Assembly (NCBI GenBank): GCA_001797845.1
Contig: MGQN01000030.1
Coordinates: forward strand, 1 to 6,135
Direction of reading: 5' to 3'
DNA: 6,135 nucleotides
Origin: Deltaproteobacteria bacterium RBG_16_44_11
Lineage (GTDB): Bacteria; Desulfobacterota; Syntrophia; Syntrophales; Smithellaceae
Part shown: in pieces, positions 1 through 4,645 of the stretch
Numbering within the stretch: the first letter of the stretch is position 1
Layout of the letters: each line of letters begins with the position of its first letter
Notes under the pieces: generated by a model
Databases searched by the model: none
What the model was told of the DNA's origin: nothing
Seen by the model: the letters and a program-made list of their open reading frames with translations, nothing else
Program-made: the position numbers and the translations under genes

Positions 1-306
1 ATAAAGAAGTTCAGCCAACGCGGGCATAGCCAGAGCAATCGAATGCAGGGCGAAAATACAAACTCTGCCCGGCCCCAGTTTGGCCAAAAGGCTGACGCCG
101 CGGCCGTCAAAATATAACTTGTCACCGGCTTTATGCCCGCTGTCACAACCATGTGCTTCAATAACTTCCGCGACAATTGTTTTATTGAGCATTAAGGCCG
201 TTTTGGATAAGGCATCCTCATTTCTGGGATCTGCCCGAAATATCTTCATTTCCTCATCATTATAATTCAGGTGCTTCTGCAATATTTTCCACATATCTTC
301 GCTCAT
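1..306 (-). CDS. TIGR04076-like protein, C-terminus cut by window edge
   Basis: This reading frame starts at the ATG at 306 and stays open for 102 codons to base 1, so its C-terminus lies outside the window. An AAGGA site about 7 bases upstream supports the start. The visible protein begins MSEDMWKILQKHLNY, followed by a charged segment (residues 16-35). The second half carries a C-x3-H-K-x-GD element (CDSGHKAGD, 54-62), an FDGRG turn (66-70) and the segment GPGRVCIFALHS (78-89). That layout resembles the small uncharacterised TIGR04076 family (Cys..GHKxGD, then a Pro/Gly-Cys-x-x-Ala-Leu-His stretch), preceded by an extra N-terminal helical region. The family call is from memory of its motifs. 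The biochemical role is unknown; Cys54, His58, Cys83 and His88 could bind metal or act in redox chemistry, but this is inference. The gene follows the 329-844 gene by 22 bp and is probably last, or near last, in the leftward operon. Confidence 0.7.
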   Translation of the reverse strand, partial: MSEDMWKILQKHLNYNDEEMKIFRADPRNEDALSKTALMLNKTIVAEVIEAHGCDSGHKAGDKLYFDGRGVSLLAKLGPGRVCIFALHSIALAMPALAELLY

Positions 307-328
307 AGATATTTCCTTCTTTTGCGAT

Positions 329-844
329 TTATTTATCAAAGAAAAATCTGTATTCCCGAAAGCATTTCCCGTCGGTATGCATCATACAGCCGGTTACTTT
401 TGGTTTTACTTCATATTTTATGCCCAACGTGTCAAGCCATGTATCTATCCGCAACATAATGCCGCATTCGTAGCGGTCGATAACACCAAGCGCTTTTATT
501 CCCTCGTAGGCGAAGCATGACTTCCACTCAGCGTAGATTGCGTTCGTGGCAGGAGAACTATACGAATATTTCATAAATTGGCCGGTAGCGATCTCCATTG
601 ATATATCAAAGAAACTCTTAAACTTATCGAAGGTATTAAGCTGCCCAACACCAATGGCCTTTTGAATACGTTTGATCTCGATGGTAGACATATCGCGTAT
701 TGCGGCTTTGTTTATTTTATTTGTTTTTTCAATACCACATTCCTGCAGGCAATTGTAAAACCACATGGCGTCGTGGGTCATCCAGTTTTTATTCAAAATT
801 TCTTTTAATTCATTTTTACTGAGTGAAATTGAGTCAGCATTCAT
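329..844 (-). CDS. DUF6125/ATC-hydrolase-like cysteine protein (copy A)
   Basis: A 171-aa soluble protein whose ATG is preceded by a strong AAGGAGG site with 7-base spacing. The N-terminal half is helical and contains W-M-T-H-D-A-M-W-F (21-29), TNK (41-43) and E-x2-R-x2-K-x2-G (E56, R59, K62, G65). These are features I associate with the uncharacterised DUF6125 family, which recalls L-2-amino-thiazoline-4-carboxylate hydrolase-like proteins. The C-terminal half has four cysteines (110, 127, 153, 161) around a CFAY motif, a YECG motif and a GC-x7-C pair. It is clearly related to the protein at 1940-2485: the N-terminal motifs align without gaps at an offset of 10 residues, and the cysteine spacings match (17, 26 and 8 against 17, 24 and 8). 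No signal peptide or membrane span is visible. The reaction is unknown. It is the fourth gene of the leftward cluster, 110 bp after the SnoaL-like gene. Confidence 0.85.
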   Translation of the reverse strand: MNADSISLSKNELKEILNKNWMTHDAMWFYNCLQECGIEKTNKINKAAIRDMSTIEIKRIQKAIGVGQLNTFDKFKSFFDISMEIATGQFMKYSYSSPATNAIYAEWKSCFAYEGIKALGVIDRYECGIMLRIDTWLDTLGIKYEVKPKVTGCMMHTDGKCFREYRFFFDK

Positions 845-954
845 TTTATATCCTCCTTGACATAAGATACTTCATCGGCAACGGCTTTTTTAATTTTTCA
901 CTCCCTAAATCACTTCTGCACTCAGTTACTTATAAAACATCTAATTCTTTTACA

Positions 955-1374
955 TTATTTGCTCTCGCTCAATTCGTTTTTGAGCCATGTATTCCATTTA
1001 TCGGCATTCAAATATATATGGTTTTTACAGATTTTGTTTCCCTTAAACTCAATGATGTCCATTCCATGCCCCTTGATCTCAGTCTTACCGTTGGAGATTT
1101 TGAAATTATAACAGCCGGAAAACGACCCGTCTTGTTTATGCGGGAATAAGTCACCCGGAATCCATTCCTGCTGCGGCCAGATAAGAAACATTAATTTTAG
1201 ATATTTAATTAATTGTTCCTTGTTCGTTATCCCTTCCCGAGTGCTGGGGTCGCGGTAATCAAAATCATCGGCATAATAAGACGCGACAGCCTCCGGATCA
1301 GACCGGTTCCACGCCCCGATGAAATCGGCAAAAGTTTTTACATAGTCATCAATTTTCAATTGTCCATTTTCCAT
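955..1374 (-). CDS. SnoaL-like / NTF2-like family protein
   Basis: A 139-aa protein of the SnoaL/nuclear transport factor 2 cone fold. The ATG is preceded by AGGAGGT at ideal spacing. The N-terminal helices contain the typical pattern F-x-x-A-W-N-R-S-D-P-E-A-V-A-S-Y-Y-A-D-D-F (about residues 17-39), followed by YRDPSTREG (40-48), where the Asp/Arg/Glu residues usually line the pocket. The C-terminal sheet is built from GSFSGCYNFKIS, KTEIKGHGMDIIEFKGNKI and KNHIYLNADKW. The length fits a single domain. Family members include polyketide cyclases, isomerases, dehydratases and non-catalytic ligand binders, so no reaction can be assigned. It lies 61 bp after the flavin split-barrel gene, with an AT-rich stem-loop in that gap, and 110 bp before DUF6125 copy A. 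Its place in the cluster suggests that it binds or converts the pathway's small-molecule intermediate; this is inference. Confidence 0.88.
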   Translation of the reverse strand: MENGQLKIDDYVKTFADFIGAWNRSDPEAVASYYADDFDYRDPSTREGITNKEQLIKYLKLMFLIWPQQEWIPGDLFPHKQDGSFSGCYNFKISNGKTEIKGHGMDIIEFKGNKICKNHIYLNADKWNTWLKNELSESK

Positions 1375-1395
1375 GCAAACACCTCCTGTTTATTG

Positions 1396-1418
1396 AATCA
1401 TCAATAGATATGATGATT
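1396..1418. other. AT-rich stem-loop between two operon genes
   Basis: AATCATCA (1396-1403) and TGATGATT (1411-1418) are perfect 8-bp arms around a 7-base loop. The element lies in the 61-bp gap after the stop codon of the flavin split-barrel gene and just before the ribosome binding site of the SnoaL-like gene. The run of T residues that would make a terminator is on the plus strand (TTTTATTTT), the wrong side for leftward transcription. It may instead be a message-stability or processing site, or an incidental AT-rich palindrome. Confidence 0.4.
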
Positions 1419-1435
1419 TTATTTTGAGTCAAGGT

Positions 1436-1921
1436 TCATATGTCCCGCGTCATTTCCCCCAATTCTACCGGTTCGAAAGAGTCAAATGTAATGTCCCTAA
1501 CCTGACCAAAATTTTCCCACAGAAGCTTATAACCTTTTGTGCCTTTAGCGATAGCAATCTTCTCCTGCCAGGCTGCCACCTCATCAGCCGTTGCTTTGCG
1601 CAGTTCTCCCGCCGTACCTGAAAGCCTTACCGCGGGAGGAGTCATAAACTTTCCTTCGACAAGCGCCTTGCCCCAGAATAGTTTGTCAGCATTCACAGCC
1701 ATAACGCAGATTCGGGGATTCTTTTTGAGGTTACACGGCATCTTTTTAGGATTTTCTTCAAAGTAGAAGCCTGTTTGATTATCGCGCAGTATTAGCGCCC
1801 CGATAGGTGTTATGTGGGGCGATCCATCTTCGTTAACGGTAGCTACCGCAAAATGACTGCAACTTTTGTAAGCTTCTTCGAATATTGCTCTGATCGTTTT
1901 CCAATGTTTACCTATTTCCAT
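1436..1921 (-). CDS. Pyridoxamine 5'-phosphate oxidase-like flavin split-barrel protein
   Basis: A 161-aa cytoplasmic protein of the pyridoxamine 5'-phosphate oxidase-like split-barrel superfamily, which usually binds FMN, F420 or heme as a dimer. A GGAGG site 7 bases upstream supports the ATG at 1921. The fold signature is the opening strand pair CSHFAVATVNEDGSPHITPIG (about 21-41), then the strand GFYFEENPKKMPCNLKKNPRICVMAV (about 51-76), with basic residues that often contact the FMN phosphate. Strands with FWGKALVEGK and VRLSGTAGELRKAT follow, then a C-terminal helix and an FDSFEPVELG end. It is shorter than true PdxH and has no recognisable PdxH C-terminal motif, so a vitamin B6 role is unlikely. 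A general flavin reductase, desaturating oxidoreductase or heme-handling activity is possible. It follows DUF6125 copy B by 18 bp, which points to co-transcription. Confidence 0.88.
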   Translation of the reverse strand: MEIGKHWKTIRAIFEEAYKSCSHFAVATVNEDGSPHITPIGALILRDNQTGFYFEENPKKMPCNLKKNPRICVMAVNADKLFWGKALVEGKFMTPPAVRLSGTAGELRKATADEVAAWQEKIAIAKGTKGYKLLWENFGQVRDITFDSFEPVELGEMTRDI

Positions 1922-1939
1922 AATATGCCTCCATTCTGA

Positions 1940-2485
1940 TTAAAGTGAAAAAGCGAGATTCTCAACTTCGATCTCACATTGACTATCGCCATCCTTCAGG
2001 CATTTGACCAAATTCTCTTTAACTTCTAATTCCATCGCCTGATACCAGCCCTGACGCATGCCGAAGCATCCACATTCATAGTCTTTATCCACATTGATAC
2101 TGCGAACTTTGGTATAGGCATAGCATTGCTTAACAATGCCTACCCATTTGCCCGGACTTAACAATTTAAATTCATAATCGAAATAATCCCGGGTAATAAA
2201 TGTTTCCATGGCCGATGCTACAAGCATCATGAATTCTTTTTCGTTCTTAGGCTTTTCCAATCCTAACACTTTCATCAGACGAAGCATTTCGACTTTGCCT
2301 GTCTTTTGACCGACTTGCAGATTCATTTTATTGGCAACATCCCAACCGGCATTCATCACCATGGCCATCATCCAATGTGAATCACAGGTCCAGCGGCTTT
2401 TAGCAACAAGTTCTCTTTTTTCTTCTACCAGGATCAAAGCCAATTTCTTTCTTGCTATATTTTTCAACTCTTGATTCGCTTCCAT
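1940..2485 (-). CDS. DUF6125/ATC-hydrolase-like cysteine protein (copy B), first gene of leftward operon
   Basis: A 181-aa soluble protein beginning MEANQELKNIARKK. An AGAGG site about 11 bases upstream is weaker than those of the downstream genes. After a charged N-terminal helix comes the family core: S-H-W-M-M (36-40), ANKMN (51-55) and E-x2-R-x2-K-x2-G (E66, R69, K72, G75). The C-terminal half has W114, a QCYAYTK motif (120-126), DYECGC (135-140) and C-L-K-D-G-D-x2-C-E-I-E-V (162-173). The last element resembles the C-terminal GD-x-x-C-x-F-x-V ending of ATC hydrolase-like and V4R-like ligand-binding domains. Cysteines 121, 138, 162 and 170 correspond to those of copy A; C140 is extra. The function is unknown; a thiol- or metal-dependent hydrolase or a ligand sensor are both open. 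It is promoter-proximal in the leftward cluster, 18 bp before the flavin split-barrel gene. Confidence 0.85.
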   Translation of the reverse strand: MEANQELKNIARKKLALILVEEKRELVAKSRWTCDSHWMMAMVMNAGWDVANKMNLQVGQKTGKVEMLRLMKVLGLEKPKNEKEFMMLVASAMETFITRDYFDYEFKLLSPGKWVGIVKQCYAYTKVRSINVDKDYECGCFGMRQGWYQAMELEVKENLVKCLKDGDSQCEIEVENLAFSL

Positions 2486-2510
2486 TGCTTATTAACCTCT
2501 ATTTTTATAA

Positions 2511-2523
2511 TGTTTAATAAACA
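2511..2523. repeat. 13-bp palindrome in leftward 5' leader
   Basis: TGTTTA-A-TAAACA is a perfect palindrome with 6-bp arms about a central A. It lies between the predicted leftward start site (near 2541) and the ribosome binding site of the first leftward gene. It could be a further operator or a small hairpin in the leader. In AT-rich DNA a match of this length can also arise by chance. Confidence 0.35.
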
Positions 2524-2547
2524 CAACACGTAGTTATGCGTGAGTAC

Positions 2548-2576
2548 AAAATATAACAAGTTGTAATATATGTCAA
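2548..2576 (-). promoter_or_regulatory. Leftward sigma-A/sigma-70 promoter of the five-gene cluster
   Basis: Read on the minus strand, a perfect -35 box TTGACA (2576-2571) is followed by exactly 17 bp and a -10 box TATTTT (2553-2548). Transcription would begin near 2541, giving a leader of about 56 nt before the ATG at 2485. The 17-bp spacer contains the short palindrome ACAA-G-TTGT (2556-2564), an ideal position for a repressor to block RNA polymerase. This is the best promoter for the leftward genes in the gap. Confidence 0.75.
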
Positions 2577-2630
2577 CACAAAATGTTGTAATTCACGAAA
2601 AAATGTTGTAAAATAAAACCAATTGTTATA
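2552..2630. repeat. Operator-like cluster: three GTTGTAA elements inside an 8-bp inverted repeat
   Basis: GTTGTAA occurs at 2560-2566, 2585-2591 and 2605-2611. The last two lie in an exact repeat of AAATGTTGTA with a 20-bp period, about two helical turns. The first is part of ACAA-G-TTGT (2556-2564) and the second of ACAA-N4-TTGT (2578-2589). The cluster is bracketed by a perfect 8-bp inverted repeat, TATAACAA (2552-2559) and TTGTTATA (2623-2630), whose arms overlap the -10 regions of the two divergent promoters. This arrangement fits cooperative binding by the XRE protein encoded at 2738. That the XRE protein binds here is inferred from position and symmetry. Confidence 0.6.
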
Positions 2631-2632
2631 CT
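2604..2632 (+). promoter_or_regulatory. Possible rightward promoter for the XRE/acyl-CoA dehydrogenase operon
   Basis: A good -10 box, TATACT (2627-2632), lies 17 bp after a poor -35 match, TGTTGT (2604-2609), which is itself part of the third GTTGTAA element. The predicted start is near 2639, giving a leader of about 100 nt. The weak -35 and its overlap with a candidate operator fit an autoregulated repressor gene. No better rightward promoter is visible in the gap. Confidence 0.45.
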
Positions 2633-2634
2633 GA

Positions 2635-2709
2635 GACCAAAGTTTCAGAAACAAAGTGCACTGAAGCTTGCTGGTCGAAGTATCCCGCAAAGCGGAGGGC
2701 AGTATGCCC
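2635..2709 (+). promoter_or_regulatory. Hairpin-rich leader upstream of the XRE gene
   Basis: Three stem-loops follow one another. The first pairs AAGTTTCAG (2640-2648) with CTGAAGCTT (2661-2669), nine pairs including one G-T wobble, around a 12-base loop. It extends outward through GACCA (2635-2639) with TGGTC (2672-2676) across a 2-base bulge. The second is CCGC-AAA-GCGG (2685-2695) and the third GGGCA-GTA-TGCCC (2697-2709). No T-run follows, so none is a clear terminator. A start near 2639 would exclude most of the outer GACCA arm from the RNA. I cannot match the leader to a known riboswitch class. Confidence 0.4.
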
Positions 2710-2737
2710 GTGATAAATATAGGAAAAAATAGAGAAA

Positions 2738-3082
2738 ATGATTTATAAAAATATCGGCAAAATGATTCAGAAGGCTCGGGAAGAGGCTGGTCTTTCTCAG
2801 GAAGAATTATCCTCCCGCTTGGGTTACACTCAAGCCGCTCTCTCCAATTATGAATTGGGAAAACGGCGTCTTTATCTTGCCAATATCGAACAAATTGCTA
2901 ACGAGCTGAATAAACCCTTAAACTACTTTCTGGAAGATACCGCGGAGACAGCAAAAGCTGGGCAGGAAAAGACTCAAGATGAAATAACATCAGAAATCGA
3001 CAAATTATTGTTAGAATTACCGCCGGAAGAGCGAAAAAATATACTTGAATATATTCAATGGAGGAAGGAGCGGCTAAGATGA
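2738..3082 (+). CDS. XRE-family helix-turn-helix transcriptional regulator
   Basis: A 114-aa DNA-binding protein. Residues 6-65 form a Cro/C1-type helix-turn-helix: IGKMIQKAREEAGLSQEELS (6-25), recognition helix TQAALSNYELGKR (31-43), then LANIEQIANELNKPLNYFLED. The C-terminal part (about 80-114) is a charged helix, DEITSEIDKLLLELPPEERK with an IQWRKERL end, likely used for dimerisation; no ligand-binding or peptidase domain follows. The ribosome binding site is weak: AGGA lies 13 bases upstream and GAG only 3 bases upstream. The stop codon overlaps the acyl-CoA dehydrogenase start in ATGA, so the two are translationally coupled. Its gene lies beside a divergent control region with symmetric repeats, so autorepression and repression of the leftward cluster are the simplest reading. 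The inducer is unknown and may act through another factor. Confidence 0.93.
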   Translation: MIYKNIGKMIQKAREEAGLSQEELSSRLGYTQAALSNYELGKRRLYLANIEQIANELNKPLNYFLEDTAETAKAGQEKTQDEITSEIDKLLLELPPEERKNILEYIQWRKERLR

Positions 3083-4221
3083 TCGGGTTTGACTTAACAA
3101 AAGAGCAATTAGAATGCCAAAAAATGGCCAGGGAATTTGCGGAAAAAGAAATAAAACCTTATGCTGCGGAACTGGATAAACGCCCAGAAACGGCGTTTGA
3201 CTGGAATATAGTCCGCCGATTCGCGAAAGCCAATTTGCTGGGTCTTAATGTTCCCAAAGAGTATGGTGGGTTGGGCGTTGACATGATGACGGCGGTAATC
3301 GTTGCCGAAGAAATAGGCGCGGCTTGTCTGGGTATTATGAGTGCGGCCGCCGGTAACTGGCTAGCAACGACATGCTTGAAGCATGTCGGCACGGAAAATC
3401 AAAAAAGGCGCTATCTTACGCGATGCTGTGGGGGAAATGCACTTCTGGCCGCCCTGGCGGTAACCGAAGCCGAAGCCGGCTCTGATATGGCTGGAATCAA
3501 AACACTAGCCGTCAGAAATGGAGATCATTACATTCTCAACGGTACTAAAATTTTTATCACCAATGCAGGGTTAGCCAATTTCTATATCGTGTTTGCCACT
3601 TCCGATCCTAAAAAGCGTCACAGCGGATTAAACGCTTTTATTGTTGATGGCGATTCTCCCGGATTAACTCTGGGTGCAGTAGAAGACAAAATCGGCCTGC
3701 GTGCTTCGCAAGTGGGCACACTAATATTTAAAGATGTTAAGGTTCCGGTGGAAAATTTACTTGGCGCTGAAAATACAGGATTTTTGATAGCCATGCAAAC
3801 GCTGGATATGTCCAGACCCTGCCTAGGGGGAGCGGGTGTCGGCGTGTCACGGGCGGCTTATGAAATTGCCTTATCCTATGCCCGTGAACGTAAACAGTAC
3901 GGCCGCCCCATCATCGAAAACCAAGCTATTTCTTTTATGTTGGCTGATATGGCGATAGAAATAGAAGCAGCGCGGCTTCTCACTTGGAAAGCGGCATGGT
4001 TGATTGATCAAGGGATGGATTCAACAAAGGCCTCTTCCATGTGTAAAGTATTTTCAACGGAAATGGCGGAAAGGGTTTGCAGCCGGGCGATACAGATACT
4101 GGGCGCTCATGGCTACACCCGTGATTGGCCGGTGGAGAAATATTATCGCGATGCGAAAGCTATGGCCATCTATGAGGGCACGAATCAAATCCAGCGGATG
4201 ATCATAGCTTCCATGTTGTAG
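3079..4221 (+). CDS. Acyl-CoA dehydrogenase (FAD-dependent)
   Basis: A 380-aa protein with full acyl-CoA dehydrogenase architecture: N-terminal helical domain (1-125), central beta domain (about 126-230) and C-terminal helical domain. It oxidises an acyl-CoA to its trans-2-enoyl-CoA and passes electrons to ETF. Signature 1 is AVTEAEAGSD (127-136). The flavin and dimer segment is ARERKQYGRPI (268-278). Signature 2 is QILGAHGYTRDWPVEKYYRD (339-358), with Ala where Gly or Ser is usual. The catalytic base of the short/medium-chain type is Glu366 in YEGTNQIQ. The C-terminus stops 14 residues after that Glu, slightly short. I chose the ATG at 3079 because AAGGAG lies 8 bases upstream and it gives the family's usual length; an in-frame ATG at 3058 would add seven residues inside the XRE gene. 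Chain length and branching of the substrate cannot be assigned. No ETF gene is in the window. Confidence 0.95.
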   Translation: MIGFDLTKEQLECQKMAREFAEKEIKPYAAELDKRPETAFDWNIVRRFAKANLLGLNVPKEYGGLGVDMMTAVIVAEEIGAACLGIMSAAAGNWLATTCLKHVGTENQKRRYLTRCCGGNALLAALAVTEAEAGSDMAGIKTLAVRNGDHYILNGTKIFITNAGLANFYIVFATSDPKKRHSGLNAFIVDGDSPGLTLGAVEDKIGLRASQVGTLIFKDVKVPVENLLGAENTGFLIAMQTLDMSRPCLGGAGVGVSRAAYEIALSYARERKQYGRPIIENQAISFMLADMAIEIEAARLLTWKAAWLIDQGMDSTKASSMCKVFSTEMAERVCSRAIQILGAHGYTRDWPVEKYYRDAKAMAIYEGTNQIQRMIIASML

Positions 4222-4225
4222 AGCT

Positions 4226-4243
4226 TTTCCGGCTCACCGGAAA
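4226..4243 (+). terminator. Stem-loop after the acyl-CoA dehydrogenase gene
   Basis: TTTCCGG (4226-4232) and CCGGAAA (4237-4243) are perfect 7-bp arms around a CTCA loop, beginning 5 bases after the stop codon. The following CAAGTTTATC has only a short T-run, so intrinsic termination may be partial. Its position at the end of the XRE/dehydrogenase operon, before a new promoter, supports the call. Confidence 0.6.
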
Positions 4244-4292
4244 CAAGTTTATCTGGGTGTCTAGTGGCGCAATTTTCAAATTCAGTATTTCC

Positions 4293-4321
4293 TTGACTTA
4301 TAAAGCCTCTGTTCTTATAAT
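4293..4321 (+). promoter_or_regulatory. Near-consensus promoter for the 33-aa membrane peptide
   Basis: TTGACT (4293-4298), a 17-bp spacer and a perfect TATAAT (4316-4321) form the strongest promoter match on the plus strand. Transcription should begin near 4328, giving a leader of about 46 nt before the GTG start at 4374. No operator-like repeat is obvious, which suggests fairly constant expression by the housekeeping sigma factor. Confidence 0.8.
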
Positions 4322-4373
4322 CCCAAAACATGGCAAAGGAATATAGTAACAATAACAATCCGGGAGGTGAACC

Positions 4374-4475
4374 GTGGCTGCAGTGAAAGAAAAACGCAAA
4401 TTCAATTTTGTCTTATTGGTGGTGTTGATTGTTGTCATAATTATTTACGTATTGTTTTACTTCAAAGTATTCTAA
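4374..4475 (+). CDS. 33-aa single-span membrane peptide
   Basis: This short frame starts at GTG, preceded by GGGAGGTGA at good spacing, and encodes a 33-residue peptide ending in TAA. The N-terminus is basic (MAAVKEKRKFN, residues 1-11). A continuous hydrophobic stretch of Val, Leu and Ile follows (about 12-28), then an aromatic end with a final lysine (YFKVF). The positive-inside rule predicts one membrane span with the N-terminus in the cytoplasm. It has its own consensus promoter and a long hairpin just after the stop, so it looks like a monocistronic unit rather than chance. I do not recognise the family. It could be a small membrane-protein modulator or, less likely, a type I toxin-like peptide; I found no convincing promoter for an antisense RNA. 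A second in-frame GTG at 4383 is a less likely start. Confidence 0.72.
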   Translation: MAAVKEKRKFNFVLLVVLIVVIIIYVLFYFKVF

Positions 4476-4485
4476 AGATCGTTAA

Positions 4486-4540
4486 GTCAGTAGGGCGGGG
4501 AAATGAGTAAGCTATTCTTTAGCGCGTTTCCCCGCCTGAC
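4486..4540 (+). terminator. Long GC-rich hairpin after the small membrane gene
   Basis: GGCGGGGAAA (4494-4503) pairs perfectly with TTTCCCCGCC (4527-4536). Outside it GTCA (4486-4489) pairs with TGAC (4537-4540) across a small bulge, and GCTA (4511-4514) with TAGC (4520-4523) inside the loop. It begins 10 bases after the stop codon. No T-run follows on either strand, so it is an atypical terminator or an RNA-stabilising 3' hairpin. Confidence 0.55.
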
Positions 4541-4645
4541 CTTGTAAGCCGGAATTTTAGCGGCCGATAATGTAATTGTTTGGAATTTTAAATTGCTGTT
4601 TTCTGCGGCTTAATGGCCATACAGCGCGCCAAAGATGTGCAAAAG
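4541..4645. other. Convergent intergenic spacer
   Basis: This AT-rich gap separates the rightward small-peptide unit from the 3' end of the leftward PHP gene. It holds a distant 7-bp inverted repeat, TAAGCCG (4545-4551) and CGGCTTA (4606-4612), and the word GGAATTTTA twice (4551-4559 and 4582-4590). No gene or clear intrinsic terminator for the PHP gene is visible. Confidence 0.5.

Noticed and set aside
823..1149. Plus-strand open frame of 108 codons.
   Set aside because: It overlaps the antisense of the well-supported SnoaL-like gene, has no family motif and no good ribosome binding site. The same reasoning removes the plus-strand frames at 80-265, 271-459, 1213-1407, 1424-1621 and 1539-1766.
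1436..1921. Annotation as pyridoxamine 5'-phosphate oxidase PdxH.
   Set aside because: The protein is short and lacks a recognisable PdxH C-terminal motif; only the general flavin split-barrel fold is supported.
2657..2709. Possible c-di-GMP-I (GEMM) riboswitch, suggested by GCAAAGC at 2687-2693.
   Set aside because: The required upstream AAACC segment, GAAA-type tetraloop stem and receptor helix are not present in the right order; only the short word matches.
3159..3392. Minus-strand open frame inside the acyl-CoA dehydrogenase gene.
   Set aside because: It is a shadow of a full-length conserved enzyme; frames at 4004-4201 (plus), 4613-4825 (plus) and 5055-5243 (minus) are likewise shadows of real genes.
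4213..4221. ATGTTGTAG at the end of the dehydrogenase gene, resembling the GTTGTAA operator words.
   Set aside because: It is a single imperfect copy made of the last Met, Leu and stop codons, with no symmetry or promoter near it.
4545..4612. Distant inverted repeat TAAGCCG/CGGCTTA as a terminator for the PHP gene.
   Set aside because: The arms are only 7 bp, 54 bases apart, and no T-run follows on the minus strand.
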